DNA of 64,000 bases from Mangrovimonas yunxiaonensis (GCF_000733475.1 NZ_JPFK01000007.1:554501-618500), one strand, 5' to 3'. Positions 24,539 through 34,589 are shown, counted from the stretch's first letter. The notes: a model not told the origin generated them from the letters alone. Made by a program: numbers and translations.

Positions 24539-27072
24539 TGAAAAAAACATTACTCTTATTAACCTTTTTAATAGCGACTGCATCGTATAGTATACATGCG
24601 CAAAATGTTAACATTCCCGATGCTAATTTTAAAAGCTATTTATTAGCAGACGCAGCCATTAACACCAATAACGACTCAGAAATTTCTGTAGCAGAAGCAC
24701 AAGCATTTTCTGGTGAATTATTAATTAATGGTTTGTCAATTTCAGACTTAACAGGAATAGAAGAATTTATAAACATTACACGATTAGATTGTTACAATAA
24801 TAATTTAACGTCTATCGATGTAAGCAATAATCTAGCATTAACACGTTTGCACTGTTCTGATAATCAAATAGAAACGTTGGATATTAGTGCAAACACATCA
24901 ATTACAGATATACAATGTCATAACAATGGTGTTTTATATGAATTAAACATTGCCAATGGTAATAACAGTAACATTAACTGGATGAAAGCTTATGGAAATA
25001 GTTTATCATGTATTCAAATAGATGCTGGTTTTACACCACCAGCAGAAGCCGGAATATATAACCAAGGTTGGACTAAAGGTACCTCTGCATTTTATAGTGA
25101 AGACTGTGCTGCATTAAATCAAATTGTAAATATTCCAGATGCTAATTTCAAAAGTTATTTAGTAAACAATAATAGTATCAATTTAAATGGTGATACTGAA
25201 ATTACAGTGGCAGAAGCACAAGCTACAACAGAGCTACTTATCAATGGTTTGTCAATTTCAGATTTAACAGGTATTGAAGCCTTTACCAATTTAACACGTT
25301 TGGATTGTTACGCAAATAATTTAACGACTATTGATGTTAGTAATAACACTAATTTAACACGATTACATTGTGCAGATAACCAAATTACCACACTAGATGT
25401 TAGTGATATTCCTACATTAGAGCAAGTTCATTGCCAAAACAATCAATTGGTAGAGTTAAACGTAGCCAACGGAAATAACAGCAATTTTAGCTACATGAAA
25501 GCGTATAATAATGCAAGTTTAACATGTATTCAAGTTGATGCAGGTTTTTCACCACCAGCAAATAGTGGTCAATATAACCCAGGGTGGACTGTAGACGGTC
25601 AATCGAGTTACGGTGAAAACTGTATTCCTTCTATATTTTACGTAAATGCCAATGCAATAGGTGCTAACGATGGTAGCTCATGGGCAGATGCTTTTACAAA
25701 TGTAACTGACGCTTTAGCACTTACCAATTTAAATGATGCTGTTTGGGTAGCAAAAGGAACCTATACATTAGCAGATAAAAACACACCAATAGCTGTTAGT
25801 ACAGATGAAGTGGATATTATTGGAGGTTTTGCAGGAACCGAAACGACTCTAGCTGAAAGAGATATAACAGCTATTCATACTACAAATGCTACCATTTTTA
25901 CGGGAGATATAAATGGTGATGATATTGATGGAGATTTTTCATCGAACAAAACAGATAATGCAGAGCGTTTATTTGAAGTAACAGCTAGTGATGTGACTTT
26001 TGATGGGATTATTTTTGAAAATATTTACGATACATCTACATCTGGTGGTGTTGAAGAAAACGGCGTAATCTTTATTCCTAATAGTTCAAGTATTAATAAC
26101 TTAAAAATTAAAAATTCGGTATTCAGAAGTAATTATTCTAATGGTTATTTACTTAAAATGAGAACATTAAACGGAGGCTTACTTATTGAAAACACCAAGT
26201 TTATAAATAACACCATTGTTAATAGAGGATTGGTTTATGTGCAATCTGATAGTACAAACGGCTATATTTTTACACGTTGGGCTAACGTTTTAGTTGCTGA
26301 TAACGATATTAATGTTGCGGCTTTAGATATTTACAGAGAAGATTGGAATAACGGAAGCACTTTAGATGTTATAATTAATAATAGTACGTTTGTTAATAAT
26401 GATTATAATGGTACTTATGGCAATTCTATAACGGCATCAGGTAATGGTAGTGTAAACCTAAATGTTAATAATACTATCTTTTGGCAGAATACAGTTAATG
26501 GTACAGCAGCAACTAGAGATATTTCCAACGGATTAGTTTCTACTTACGATGTGTTTATTAGAAATTCTATTGCAAATGTATCATCAAATGCCGGAACTTA
26601 CGGGGGGACATTTAGTGCAACAAACGTAACAACTTTAGATCCAGCAACAGATAATTTAAATTTAGATGCCGAATACAAACCAACATCAGCTTCAAATTAT
26701 ATTGTTGATCAAGGTGATAACGCTTACTACGATGAAGCTTTATTTGGCGATTTAGATTTATCAGGTAATGATAGGGTTTTTAATACTACAATAGATTTAG
26801 GAGCTTACGAGTACAATTCTACATTAAGTGTTGATGATATTTCTTTAGATGAAAACACAGTAAAGTTATATCCAAATCCAGCAACAGACGTTGTAAATAT
26901 TAAAACAAATCAAACTATTAAAAACGTAAGAGTTTTTAATGTAAATGGTCAAAAAGTACTTGAAATCGCTAATCAATCTCAAATTAATATTTCTAATTTA
27001 CCAACAGGAATGTACTTTTTAAGCATAAATACTAACCAATCAAACCAAACAATAAAAATCTTAAAACAATAA
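24538..27072 (+). CDS. Secreted T9SS-dependent protein with duplicated LRR-like module and beta-helix region
   Basis: The 844-residue protein has a signal peptide (residues 1-22, ending IHAQ). Residues ~23-190 and ~196-365 are two copies of one module starting VNIPDANFKSYL, with leucine-rich turns such as LDCYNNNLTSIDVSNN and a closing Cys; the repeat is also clear in DNA (about 24604-25119 and 25127-25635). Residues ~370-750 resemble a parallel beta-helix of the pectate-lyase type with Asn-rich rungs. The end, LYPNPATDVVNI to IKILKQ, is a type A T9SS sorting domain, so it is exported through the type IX system to the surface. It probably acts in adhesion or binding. It follows the LytS/LytTR pair, its likely regulator. 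Confidence 0.9.
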   Translation: MKKTLLLLTFLIATASYSIHAQNVNIPDANFKSYLLADAAINTNNDSEISVAEAQAFSGELLINGLSISDLTGIEEFINITRLDCYNNNLTSIDVSNNLALTRLHCSDNQIETLDISANTSITDIQCHNNGVLYELNIANGNNSNINWMKAYGNSLSCIQIDAGFTPPAEAGIYNQGWTKGTSAFYSEDCAALNQIVNIPDANFKSYLVNNNSINLNGDTEITVAEAQATTELLINGLSISDLTGIEAFTNLTRLDCYANNLTTIDVSNNTNLTRLHCADNQITTLDVSDIPTLEQVHCQNNQLVELNVANGNNSNFSYMKAYNNASLTCIQVDAGFSPPANSGQYNPGWTVDGQSSYGENCIPSIFYVNANAIGANDGSSWADAFTNVTDALALTNLNDAVWVAKGTYTLADKNTPIAVSTDEVDIIGGFAGTETTLAERDITAIHTTNATIFTGDINGDDIDGDFSSNKTDNAERLFEVTASDVTFDGIIFENIYDTSTSGGVEENGVIFIPNSSSINNLKIKNSVFRSNYSNGYLLKMRTLNGGLLIENTKFINNTIVNRGLVYVQSDSTNGYIFTRWANVLVADNDINVAALDIYREDWNNGSTLDVIINNSTFVNNDYNGTYGNSITASGNGSVNLNVNNTIFWQNTVNGTAATRDISNGLVSTYDVFIRNSIANVSSNAGTYGGTFSATNVTTLDPATDNLNLDAEYKPTSASNYIVDQGDNAYYDEALFGDLDLSGNDRVFNTTIDLGAYEYNSTLSVDDISLDENTVKLYPNPATDVVNIKTNQTIKNVRVFNVNGQKVLEIANQSQINISNLPTGMYFLSINTNQSNQTIKILKQ

Positions 27073-27080
27073 TTTTTAAA

Positions 27081-27638
27081 ATGAAAAAATTAAACAAACT
27101 TGTAATTTTATTTTGTCTTGCTTTAACTGCATTAAATTGTTCTTCAGACGACGATAACAACACAGAACAACCTCAAAATACAAATGTTATTACTTTAAAT
27201 AATGAAACTTATGTTGTTAATAGCGTTATCGTGGAGCCTGCATTAGGCGATAATACATATGTAAGTTTTTCTAATAAGACAGAAACTGAACTTTTAGATG
27301 CCATAAATAATGGGACTCAACTTGATAATGTTAATATATTTGGTATACGCATTAATCAAAGTCCATTAGCAGAACAAACATATAGTTTTTCTGATATGTC
27401 AAACTTTCAATTTGAAGAAAACGCTCAAATTATTAATGGAGAACTAGAAGACGGAAATATATTACTTGATAGAAATAATATAGATACCAATTTAAATGCT
27501 TCGACAGGAAGTTTTACATTAGATTTATATACTGTTGATGAAATTGAGCTTAGTTTTCAGTTTACAAGAAATGATGGTATAATCATTAATGGAAGTTATA
27601 AAGGGAGTTACATTAGTATGGATAATACAGATGGTTAA
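27081..27638 (+). CDS. Small surface or periplasmic lipoprotein, unknown function
   Basis: The 185-residue protein has a lipoprotein signal with lipobox ALNC (Cys near 20) followed by SSDDDNN, an acidic stretch typical of surface-exposed lipoproteins in Bacteroidetes. The rest is predicted beta-rich with no recognised domain. It starts eight bases after the T9SS cargo gene and shares its AT-rich composition, so it may be a partner of that protein. A strong terminator follows. Confidence 0.8.
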   Translation: MKKLNKLVILFCLALTALNCSSDDDNNTEQPQNTNVITLNNETYVVNSVIVEPALGDNTYVSFSNKTETELLDAINNGTQLDNVNIFGIRINQSPLAEQTYSFSDMSNFQFEENAQIINGELEDGNILLDRNNIDTNLNASTGSFTLDLYTVDEIELSFQFTRNDGIIINGSYKGSYISMDNTDG

Positions 27639-27677
27639 ACGAAATTGCTATTAATTAAACATTAGGGGAAATTGTTT

Positions 27678-27704
27678 AAACGCTCACTTTTTTAGTGAGC
27701 GTTT
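27678..27704 (+). terminator. Rho-independent terminator after the lipoprotein gene
   Basis: AAACGCTCACT and AGTGAGCGTTT form an 11-bp stem with a T5 loop, followed by more T. Confidence 0.9.
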
Positions 27705-27744
27705 TTCATGTTAAGTAATTGAGAAGTTAAAAATAATGCACAAA

Positions 27745-27771
27745 AAAACCGTAACCTAATGTTACGGTTTT
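27745..27771 (-). terminator. Terminator of dnaN (minus strand)
   Basis: AAAACCGTAAC and GTTACGGTTTT pair over 11 bp with a 5-base loop. On the minus strand the hairpin is followed by a T-run (the A-run at 27742-27748). It lies 25 bases beyond the dnaN stop. Confidence 0.85.
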
Positions 27772-27795
27772 AATATATAATATTGATGTATTATT

Positions 27796-28914
27796 TTAGC
27801 TATTAAGCATAACAGGCATAACAAGCATGGTTACTTGTTCGCCTTCATCCAGGCCATCCACAGGAGTTAAGATACCAGCCCTGTTTGGTAAGCTCATTTC
27901 AAGTTGTACTTCGTCTGATGTCAGATTGTTCAACATTTCAGTTAAAAAGCGTGAGTTAAAACCAATTTGCATATCGTCGCCCTGATAATCACAGGTTAAA
28001 CGCTCTTCGGCTTTGTTGCTGTAGTCGATATCTTCGGCAGAAATGTTTAATTCGGCTCCTGCAATCTTTAAGCGTATTTGATGAGTCGTTTTGTTCGAGA
28101 AAATACTAACACGCTTAACAGAGTTTAGGAATTGCGTTCTGTCTATCGTTAATTTATTTGGGTTTTCTTTAGGGATAACCGCTTCGTAATTTGGGTATTT
28201 ACCATCGATTAAGCGACAAACCAATACGGTGTTGTCAAAAGTAAATTTAGCGTTACTTTCGTTATATTCTATGGTGACGTGCTCTTCGCTTCCGGCCAAT
28301 ATGCCTTTAAGTAAGGTTAAAGGTTTTTTAGGCATGATAAACTCTGCAACTTGCTGTGCCGTAACATCTTCTCTTGTGTATTTAACAAGCTTGTGGGCAT
28401 CGGTGGCTACAAAGGTTAGATTATCTTGCGAGAACTGAAAAAACACCCCACTCATTACCGGGCGTAAATCGTCGTTCCCAGCAGCAAAAATGGTTTTGCT
28501 AATGGCTGTGGCCAAAATATCGCTCTCAATGGTTGTTGTACTCGGGTCTTCTAAAGAAACAGGCTTTGGAAATTCGTTTCCATCGGCATAGGCTAAACCG
28601 TATTTACCGTGGTTAGAACTAATCTCGATAGCATGATCATCGCCAACAACAAAGGTTAGCGGTTGTTCTGGAAACGTCTTTAAAGTATCTAAAAGCAATC
28701 TTGCAGGAACAGCAACACTACCATTGTCGTTACTTTCTACATCAAGGGTAGAAGACATGGTGGTCTCTAAATCACTGGCAGAAATGGTTAAGTTGCCGTT
28801 GTCAAGTTCAAATAAAAAATTGTCTAATATAGGTAAGGTGTTTGAGTTATTTATAACGCCACCCAGAATTTGTAATTGTTTAAGCAAGTAAGTACTTGAT
28901 ACTATAAATTTCAT
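27796..28914 (-). CDS. dnaN: DNA polymerase III beta sliding clamp
   Basis: The 372-residue length and three-domain layout fit the beta clamp. The start MKFIVSSTYLLKQLQILGGVI, the segment NTLPILDNFLFEL and the C-terminal ending MLVMPVML are characteristic. It is a cytoplasmic dimeric ring that tethers DNA polymerase III to the template. The gene is not next to dnaA here, being in a run of minus-strand genes with gldFG upstream. Confidence 0.95.
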   Translation of the reverse strand: MKFIVSSTYLLKQLQILGGVINNSNTLPILDNFLFELDNGNLTISASDLETTMSSTLDVESNDNGSVAVPARLLLDTLKTFPEQPLTFVVGDDHAIEISSNHGKYGLAYADGNEFPKPVSLEDPSTTTIESDILATAISKTIFAAGNDDLRPVMSGVFFQFSQDNLTFVATDAHKLVKYTREDVTAQQVAEFIMPKKPLTLLKGILAGSEEHVTIEYNESNAKFTFDNTVLVCRLIDGKYPNYEAVIPKENPNKLTIDRTQFLNSVKRVSIFSNKTTHQIRLKIAGAELNISAEDIDYSNKAEERLTCDYQGDDMQIGFNSRFLTEMLNNLTSDEVQLEMSLPNRAGILTPVDGLDEGEQVTMLVMPVMLNS

Positions 28915-29002
28915 GTAATCCTAAACGTTTTATGTTGAAAAAATCTTAATACAAATATATCCCTTTGAGACTAATATAGGAAACAAACTTATTAACATTA
29001 TG

Positions 29003-31384
29003 TTAGGTGTATTTTCGTTTTCTAAGGGCATTGAAGACGATGCCGAAAAGTCCAAGAAAAACTAAAGGGAGCACAATGTTTATAAGCTGCCACATGGTTT
29101 TTGATTGCCCAATTTTTTCTTGATCCAGAAACGCCACATTAATTTCCTTAGAACGAATGTTTATAAGTCCGTTATCGTCCAGAAGGTAATTAACACAGTT
29201 TAGAAGAAATTCCTTATTGCCGTACAGTTGCCCAGAGCCTCTGTCGAACCCTAGTTCTAAAGGGCCATTTTTTCCTAATTCGTTTTTAATAACATCGCCA
29301 TCGGCTATAAGAATCATTTTGGTTGCGATGCTTTGGTCTCTATCGCGATCAAGTGAAAAGGGTTTTATCCTATTAGCATAAGCCGACGTAAATTCACCTT
29401 CCAATAAAACCGCCAAATTTTGATTGGGTTTGGTATACTGTTTAGGGTCTGGTTCTGTGGTCGTCATGTCTAGGGTAATCTCTCTAGGCACGCCGTCTGT
29501 CCTGCTCAATACCGAGCTTTGTAGTAAAACGGTTTTTTTAACAGCGTTTTTTAAGGTGTCTATTTGGTTGGCAAAATCAAACTTTACCAAATTAATGTTA
29601 TTAACAATTGGGTGGTCGCCAAGCGGGTTAACCAAAGGAGAATAAAACCAAGGGAACTGTTGAAATCTAGCCTCGCTACCCTCGCCAATGGCCAAGGTTA
29701 TAGGGGCAGAGTACAGGTCGTTAACCAGTACAGGGTTAATGCGCGCACCGTACTTAAAAAACAAATCGGTAAGGTTTAAATCCCGTGGTGTGGCAATGGC
29801 TTTGCCCGAGTTGGTGTACAAACTATCTTGGTCCATGGCAACAGCATCCATTAGCCACAAGCTTTTTCCGCCACCCATGGTGTATTGGTCTAAAACAAAC
29901 TTTTCGTGTTCTGTAAACGCTTCTGTAGGTTTGGCTGAAATAATTAAGTCGTATTCTTTAAGCGCATCTAAGGTTTTTTTAGGGGCTTGGGCAACACTAT
30001 CTAGAGTAAACGGGGCAATGTAGTAGTAGTCGCGAATGGTCTTTACAAAGTCGAAAAGGTATTTATCCTCCAGTTGGTTGTTGCCTTTTAGTATGGCAAC
30101 TTTTTTTCGTTTTGGATGAATTAATTTGCTAAACCCGTCGGCAAAAGCATATTCTAAATGCTGTACCGAGTGGCTTACCAATTCCTGTTGCGACCCGCCC
30201 AGCTTATTTTTAATTAAGGGAATTTTTACCGTGGTACCGTTGTAGCTGGCTAGTGCCCAAGGAAAAATAACCTCGTAACTGCTTTTGCCACTCGTTTCGA
30301 CAGCAAGTTGCATGGGGGTTAAGCCACGCTGGGTTAGCTGTTGGATGTTTTTGTTTTTTGTCGCCTCATCTTCAAGGGGATTGATAAAGCTAAATTTTAT
30401 CTGCTTATTTTTTGTAGAAAACTCTTCTAATAGCTGCTTGGTTTCGGCTTGAAGGCGTCTAAATTCCGAGGGAAAATGGTCGCTTTCCAGGAACACATCA
30501 ACAACAATTGGGGTTTTGGCTTCGCTAATAATGTTTAGGGTGGCTGGGTCTAACGTATAGCGGTTGTCCTGGGTAAGATCAAAACGGCCGTAAGCATATT
30601 GTCCAACAACATTTAATCCTAAGATAACAAGCACCCAAACAACCAATTTAGGCAAAGGTTTTGTGGCCTTTTTTCGGTTGTTTATTTGCATTGCAGTAAT
30701 TAGTAAAAAAAGGGCGGTAACACTTAAAAAGTAAATGATATCGCGGGTGTCTATTACACCGCGCCCAATGCTTTTAAAATGGTAGCTAATGCCCAATTGC
30801 TCTACGAGGATGCTAGAAATAAGGTCGGCAACCCCTTCAAAACCAATATAAAACAAAAAGCACAAGAAAACGGCTAGGATAAATGCAACAATTTGATTGT
30901 TGGTAACTGCCGATGAGAATATGCCCATACTGGTATAGGAGGCCACAAGAAATAAAAGCCCAAAGTAAGCCCCAACGGTGCTTCCTAAATCTAAATTCCC
31001 TACGGGATTGCCCAATTGGTGCACGGTAAACACATACAGTAGGGTAGGTGTTAAGGCGATAACAATTAAAATAAAGCTACCTAAAAACTTCCCCAGAACA
31101 AGTTTAAACAGGCCAATGGGTTTTGTAAGCAAAAGCTCGAGGGTGCCTTGTTTTTTTTCTTCGGAAAACGAACGCATGGTAACCGCGGGAATAAGAAAAA
31201 TTAAAATCCACGGCGCTAAAAGAAAAAAGGGCGATAAGCTGGCAAACCCACTATCAATAATATTGAACTCACCTTTAAACAACCATAAAAATAACCCGTT
31301 TAGCAGTAGGAAAATGGCAATGACCAAATAGGCTATTGGCGATGCAAAAAACGAATTGATTTCTTTTTTAAGAATGGCAAACAT
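29003..31384 (-). CDS. gldFG: Fused gliding-motility ABC transporter subunits GldF-GldG
   Basis: One 793-residue frame carries both proteins. Residues 1-~240 are the ABC-2 permease GldF, with about six membrane helices and SFSEEKKQGTLELLLTKPIGLFKL. From about residue 245 the chain continues as GldG: a membrane helix, then a large periplasmic region with ABC_transp_aux-type segments (TQDNRYTLDPATLNI, GGKSLWLMD), and a final helix (LVFLGLFGIVFN). In Flavobacterium johnsoniae these are two adjacent genes required for gliding together with the ATPase GldA, which is not in this window. No frameshift or internal stop is seen, so the fusion is genuine in this sequence. Confidence 0.9.
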   Translation of the reverse strand: MFAILKKEINSFFASPIAYLVIAIFLLLNGLFLWLFKGEFNIIDSGFASLSPFFLLAPWILIFLIPAVTMRSFSEEKKQGTLELLLTKPIGLFKLVLGKFLGSFILIVIALTPTLLYVFTVHQLGNPVGNLDLGSTVGAYFGLLFLVASYTSMGIFSSAVTNNQIVAFILAVFLCFLFYIGFEGVADLISSILVEQLGISYHFKSIGRGVIDTRDIIYFLSVTALFLLITAMQINNRKKATKPLPKLVVWVLVILGLNVVGQYAYGRFDLTQDNRYTLDPATLNIISEAKTPIVVDVFLESDHFPSEFRRLQAETKQLLEEFSTKNKQIKFSFINPLEDEATKNKNIQQLTQRGLTPMQLAVETSGKSSYEVIFPWALASYNGTTVKIPLIKNKLGGSQQELVSHSVQHLEYAFADGFSKLIHPKRKKVAILKGNNQLEDKYLFDFVKTIRDYYYIAPFTLDSVAQAPKKTLDALKEYDLIISAKPTEAFTEHEKFVLDQYTMGGGKSLWLMDAVAMDQDSLYTNSGKAIATPRDLNLTDLFFKYGARINPVLVNDLYSAPITLAIGEGSEARFQQFPWFYSPLVNPLGDHPIVNNINLVKFDFANQIDTLKNAVKKTVLLQSSVLSRTDGVPREITLDMTTTEPDPKQYTKPNQNLAVLLEGEFTSAYANRIKPFSLDRDRDQSIATKMILIADGDVIKNELGKNGPLELGFDRGSGQLYGNKEFLLNCVNYLLDDNGLINIRSKEINVAFLDQEKIGQSKTMWQLINIVLPLVFLGLFGIVFNALRKRKYT

Positions 31385-31389
31385 AAACG

Positions 31390-31686
31390 TTATTTTAGAC
31401 TGTGAAGTTTATCAACGCTCCAAGCTTCTGGCTTGGTATTAAACAGGGGTTTGGTTTTAGCCCAAACACTTTTAAACAGCGCAGAGTGCCTATAGCGCTC
31501 TAAATCGGCCTCGCTTTTCCAATAGCTATAGGTGAAGAATATATGAGGGTATTGTTTGTCGCGGTAAAGTTCTAAAAACATACAGCCTTCAAAATCTCTG
31601 ATGTGCTGTTTTACGGCTTCAAAATTAGCGAGAAAGGTGTCTGTTTTTAAAGGGTCGAATCCCATTTTTACAATGCGAACTAACAT
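31390..31686 (-). CDS. Antibiotic biosynthesis monooxygenase (ABM) domain protein
   Basis: The 98-residue protein has the ferredoxin-like ABM fold: MLVRIVKMGF, FEGCMFLELYRD, FFTYSYWKSEADLERYRHS. Members include small cofactor-free monooxygenases and haem-degrading proteins, but many have unknown substrates. It is three bases after the SAM hydroxide adenosyltransferase gene and five bases before gldFG, on the same strand, forming an operon-like run. Confidence 0.88.
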   Translation of the reverse strand: MLVRIVKMGFDPLKTDTFLANFEAVKQHIRDFEGCMFLELYRDKQYPHIFFTYSYWKSEADLERYRHSALFKSVWAKTKPLFNTKPEAWSVDKLHSLK

Positions 31687-31689
31687 AAA

Positions 31690-32526
31690 TTATTCATTTT
31701 TAAAGTTAACGGTAATCGTATCCATTTGGTTTAGTCCCATAAGGGTCGAGGCGCTTCCAGAAGTTTTGCTATTGCTTTTGTAAATGGCAATTTCCAGATA
31801 ACCAGAGGCATTAAAAACAACCACCCCCTTGCCTTCGTCTTGGCGTTTTTCAATAGGGATGTCGAAGTTTACAATATCGCTGTATTTTTCATGAATTTTT
31901 TTAAACATATGGTTTCGGGCATAAATTTCAAAATCCCGCCCCTTTCGAGTGGTTTCAAAAAATCCTTTTTTTATGTTGGTAACCACATTTCCGTAGTTAT
32001 TAACGTAAACAACACTTCCTATAATCTGATTGTTTTCTTCATTTAAAAACGGGTGCAGATTTTTTATGGGCTTTATTTGGGTTATGGCTTTGCCAATAAC
32101 CTCCAATGTGCCGCCACGGGCAATGTGGCAAGCCACTTTTACAAACACATCAAGCACAGGAAAACTGCTTTGTATTTTATCGTGTATGTTAATCTCCACA
32201 ATTTTTTCTGGTGCAATTTCAGCACAAATCATGCTCATAATACCATTGTTGGCACAAATAAAATAATGCCCGTCCAGTTTTAGGGCAATGTGTTTGTTTT
32301 CAACCGTTAATTCAGAGTCTATCCCAATAATATGAATGGTACCTTTAGGAAAACTGCTAAACGCGTTTTGAATGATATAGGCCGCCTCGGGAATGTTAAA
32401 TGGCGATATGGCATGCGAGATATCAACAATTTTAACCTCCGATAGCTCGCTGTATATGGCGCCTTTAACCGCCCCCGCAAAGTGGTCTTTTTCACCAAAA
32501 TCGGTTGTTAATGTAATTATTGCCAT
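31690..32526 (-). CDS. SAM hydroxide adenosyltransferase (DUF62/SAM-dependent chlorinase-fluorinase family)
   Basis: The 278-residue protein begins ITLTTDFGEKDHFAGAVKG and contains VKIVDISHAISPFN and YFICANNGI, the conserved SAM-binding blocks of the family. These enzymes split S-adenosylmethionine with water into adenosine and methionine; halogenase activity is restricted to a few members and the sequence gives no sign of it. The C-terminal domain (residues ~170-278) is the usual beta-barrel. Divergent from phoH with a 109-base gap. Confidence 0.9.
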   Translation of the reverse strand: MAIITLTTDFGEKDHFAGAVKGAIYSELSEVKIVDISHAISPFNIPEAAYIIQNAFSSFPKGTIHIIGIDSELTVENKHIALKLDGHYFICANNGIMSMICAEIAPEKIVEINIHDKIQSSFPVLDVFVKVACHIARGGTLEVIGKAITQIKPIKNLHPFLNEENNQIIGSVVYVNNYGNVVTNIKKGFFETTRKGRDFEIYARNHMFKKIHEKYSDIVNFDIPIEKRQDEGKGVVVFNASGYLEIAIYKSNSKTSGSASTLMGLNQMDTITVNFKNE

Positions 32527-32571
32527 AAAGATTGTTGATATTTTTTTAACTTAACCCAACGTAAAATTGTG

Positions 32572-32579
32572 TAGCTTTG
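32572..32579 (+). promoter_or_regulatory. -7 promoter element TAGCTTTG for phoH
   Basis: Exact match to TAnnTTTG, 56 bases before the TTG start of phoH at 32636. Confidence 0.45.
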
Positions 32580-32635
32580 TTGTAAGGCAAATCTAATAAA
32601 ACTTAACTGAAAAAATTAATTAAATTGCTTAGCTT

Positions 32636-33589
32636 TTGAACGAAATCATCATAGAACTTGAAGAGGTATCTCCTAAAGAATTTTTTGGAGCCCAAAATGC
32701 CAACATCGAACTTTTAAAACGATACTTTCCAAAATTAAAAATTGTTGCCAGAGGAAACAAAATCAAAGCCTATGGCGATGAGGATTTACTCGAAGAGTTC
32801 GATAGGCGCTTTAACATGCTCATGGAGCATTACGTAAAGTATAATAAGCTAGACGAAAACATAATAGAACGGGTGTTAACCAGCCAAAGCAGGGATGATT
32901 ACGAAACCAGTTCGCAAAGTGGTGAGGTTATTGTTCATGGCGTTAATGGCCGCCTAATTAGAGCGCAAACCGTTAACCAAAGAAAACTGGTTGAGAGCAT
33001 TCGGAACAACGACATGGTATTTGCCATAGGCCCGGCCGGAACAGGAAAAACCTACACTGGCGTAGCCCTAGCCGTACAGGCGTTAAAAAATAAAGAGGTT
33101 AAACGCATTATTTTAACAAGACCGGCAGTAGAGGCAGGAGAAAACCTCGGGTTTTTACCAGGCGATTTAAAAGAAAAATTAGACCCCTACATGCAACCGC
33201 TTTACGATGCGTTGCGCGACATGATACCCGCCGAAAAGCTAGCCCATTATATTGAAAACGGTACCATACAAATAGCGCCGTTAGCCTTTATGCGTGGGCG
33301 TACACTAGACCATGCGTTTGTTATTTTAGACGAAGGCCAGAACACCACCCACAACCAGATGAAAATGTTTTTAACACGTATGGGAAAAAACGCCAAATTT
33401 ATGCTAACAGGCGATCCTGGACAGGTCGATTTGCCCCGCCGAACCATTTCAGGCTTAAAAGAAGCTCTTTTGGTGTTAAAGGATGTAAAAGGCGTGGGCA
33501 TTGTATTTCTGGACGATAAAGACGTGATTCGCCATAAATTGGTTAAAAAGATTATAGAAGCTTATAAAAGTATAGAGAATAGAGAATAA
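32636..33589 (+). CDS. phoH: PhoH family ATPase
   Basis: The 317-residue protein has the Walker A motif GPAGTGKTYT near residues 133-142 and a Walker B in FVILDEGQNTTHNQMKMFLTR, both standard for PhoH/YbeZ. The N-terminal ~110 residues carry the PhoH-specific extension (ELEEVSPKEFFGAQNANI). These are cytoplasmic ATPases tied to RNA maturation, with YbeZ acting beside the RNase YbeY. The start is a TTG at 32636, which is needed to include the conserved N-terminal block. It is directly followed by purC with no gap. Confidence 0.92.
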   Translation: MNEIIIELEEVSPKEFFGAQNANIELLKRYFPKLKIVARGNKIKAYGDEDLLEEFDRRFNMLMEHYVKYNKLDENIIERVLTSQSRDDYETSSQSGEVIVHGVNGRLIRAQTVNQRKLVESIRNNDMVFAIGPAGTGKTYTGVALAVQALKNKEVKRIILTRPAVEAGENLGFLPGDLKEKLDPYMQPLYDALRDMIPAEKLAHYIENGTIQIAPLAFMRGRTLDHAFVILDEGQNTTHNQMKMFLTRMGKNAKFMLTGDPGQVDLPRRTISGLKEALLVLKDVKGVGIVFLDDKDVIRHKLVKKIIEAYKSIENRE

Positions 33590-34540
33590 ATGAATAATAC
33601 CATAACACAAACCAACTTTAATTTTCCTGGACAAAAAAGTGTTTATAAAGGGAAAGTACGTGAAGTTTATAATATTAATGACGAGCAATTGGTTATGATA
33701 GCCACCGATAGGCTAAGTGCTTTTGATGTGGTTATGCCCAAAGGCATTCCCTACAAAGGGCAAATTCTTAACCAGATTGCTACAAAAATGATGAAGGCAA
33801 CAGAAGATCTGGTGCCCAATTGGTTAACAGCCACGCCAGACCCCAATGTTGCGGTAGGGCAGTTGTGCCAACCGTTTAAGGTAGAAATGGTGATTAGAGG
33901 CTATTTGTCTGGCCATGCGGCTAGAGAATATAAGGCTGGTAAGCGCCAAATATGTGGGGTTGCTATGCCAGAAGGCATGCAGGAAAACGATAAATTTCCA
34001 CAACCCATAATTACTCCGGCAACCAAGGCAGAAATGGGCGATCATGACGAGGATATTTCGCGAGAAGACATTCTTAAACGCGGTATTGTTTCGGAAGAGG
34101 ATTATGAAGTTTTAGAAGACTACACCAAAAAACTGTTTCAGCGAGGCACCGAAATAGCCGCCTCAAGAGGTTTGATTTTAGTAGATACCAAATACGAATT
34201 TGGAAAAACCAAAGACGGCAAGATTGTGCTTATCGATGAAATTCATACGCCAGATTCTTCGCGTTATTTTTACACCGAAGGCTATCAAGAACGTCAAGAT
34301 AAGGGTGAAGCCCAAAAACAACTCTCTAAAGAGTTTGTACGCCAGTGGTTAATTTCCAATGGGTTTCAAGGGCTTGAAGGGCAGGTGCTTCCAGAAATGA
34401 GCGATGCGTATATTAAAACGGTAAGCGAGCGCTACATAGAGCTATACGAGCATATTACAGGGGAAACGTTTGTAAAAGCCGACGTTTCAAACATTCAAGA
34501 ACGCATAGAAACACACGTTTTGGCGTATTTAAAACCCTAG
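33590..34540 (+). CDS. purC: SAICAR synthetase (purine biosynthesis)
   Basis: The 316-residue protein has [40 protein letters not shown] and [14 protein letters not shown], the ATP- and substrate-binding blocks of SAICAR synthase. It joins aspartate to CAIR in the eighth step of IMP synthesis, in the cytosol. It starts immediately after the phoH stop, so the two are co-transcribed. The 316-residue length fits the longer bacterial/yeast type. Confidence 0.95.
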   Translation: MNNTITQTNFNFPGQKSVYKGKVREVYNINDEQLVMIATDRLSAFDVVMPKGIPYKGQILNQIATKMMKATEDLVPNWLTATPDPNVAVGQLCQPFKVEMVIRGYLSGHAAREYKAGKRQICGVAMPEGMQENDKFPQPIITPATKAEMGDHDEDISREDILKRGIVSEEDYEVLEDYTKKLFQRGTEIAASRGLILVDTKYEFGKTKDGKIVLIDEIHTPDSSRYFYTEGYQERQDKGEAQKQLSKEFVRQWLISNGFQGLEGQVLPEMSDAYIKTVSERYIELYEHITGETFVKADVSNIQERIETHVLAYLKP

Positions 34541-34554
34541 TTGTTTAAAAAAAC

Positions 34555-34589
34555 ATTCCCCTAGGCTAAAACATAAAGCTTAGGGGAAT
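34555..34589. terminator. Bidirectional hairpin between purC and the DsbA-like gene
   Basis: ATTCCCCTA pairs with TAGGGGAAT, and partly GGCT with AGCT inside, around an A-rich loop. The genes converge here. T-runs are short, so termination may be weak. Confidence 0.6.

Noticed and set aside
27751-27765. GTAAC-CTAAT-GTTAC, similar to the Crp/Fnr-type operator
   Set aside because: The spacer is five bases, not four, and the sequence is the core of a longer terminator stem for dnaN with no promoter element downstream.
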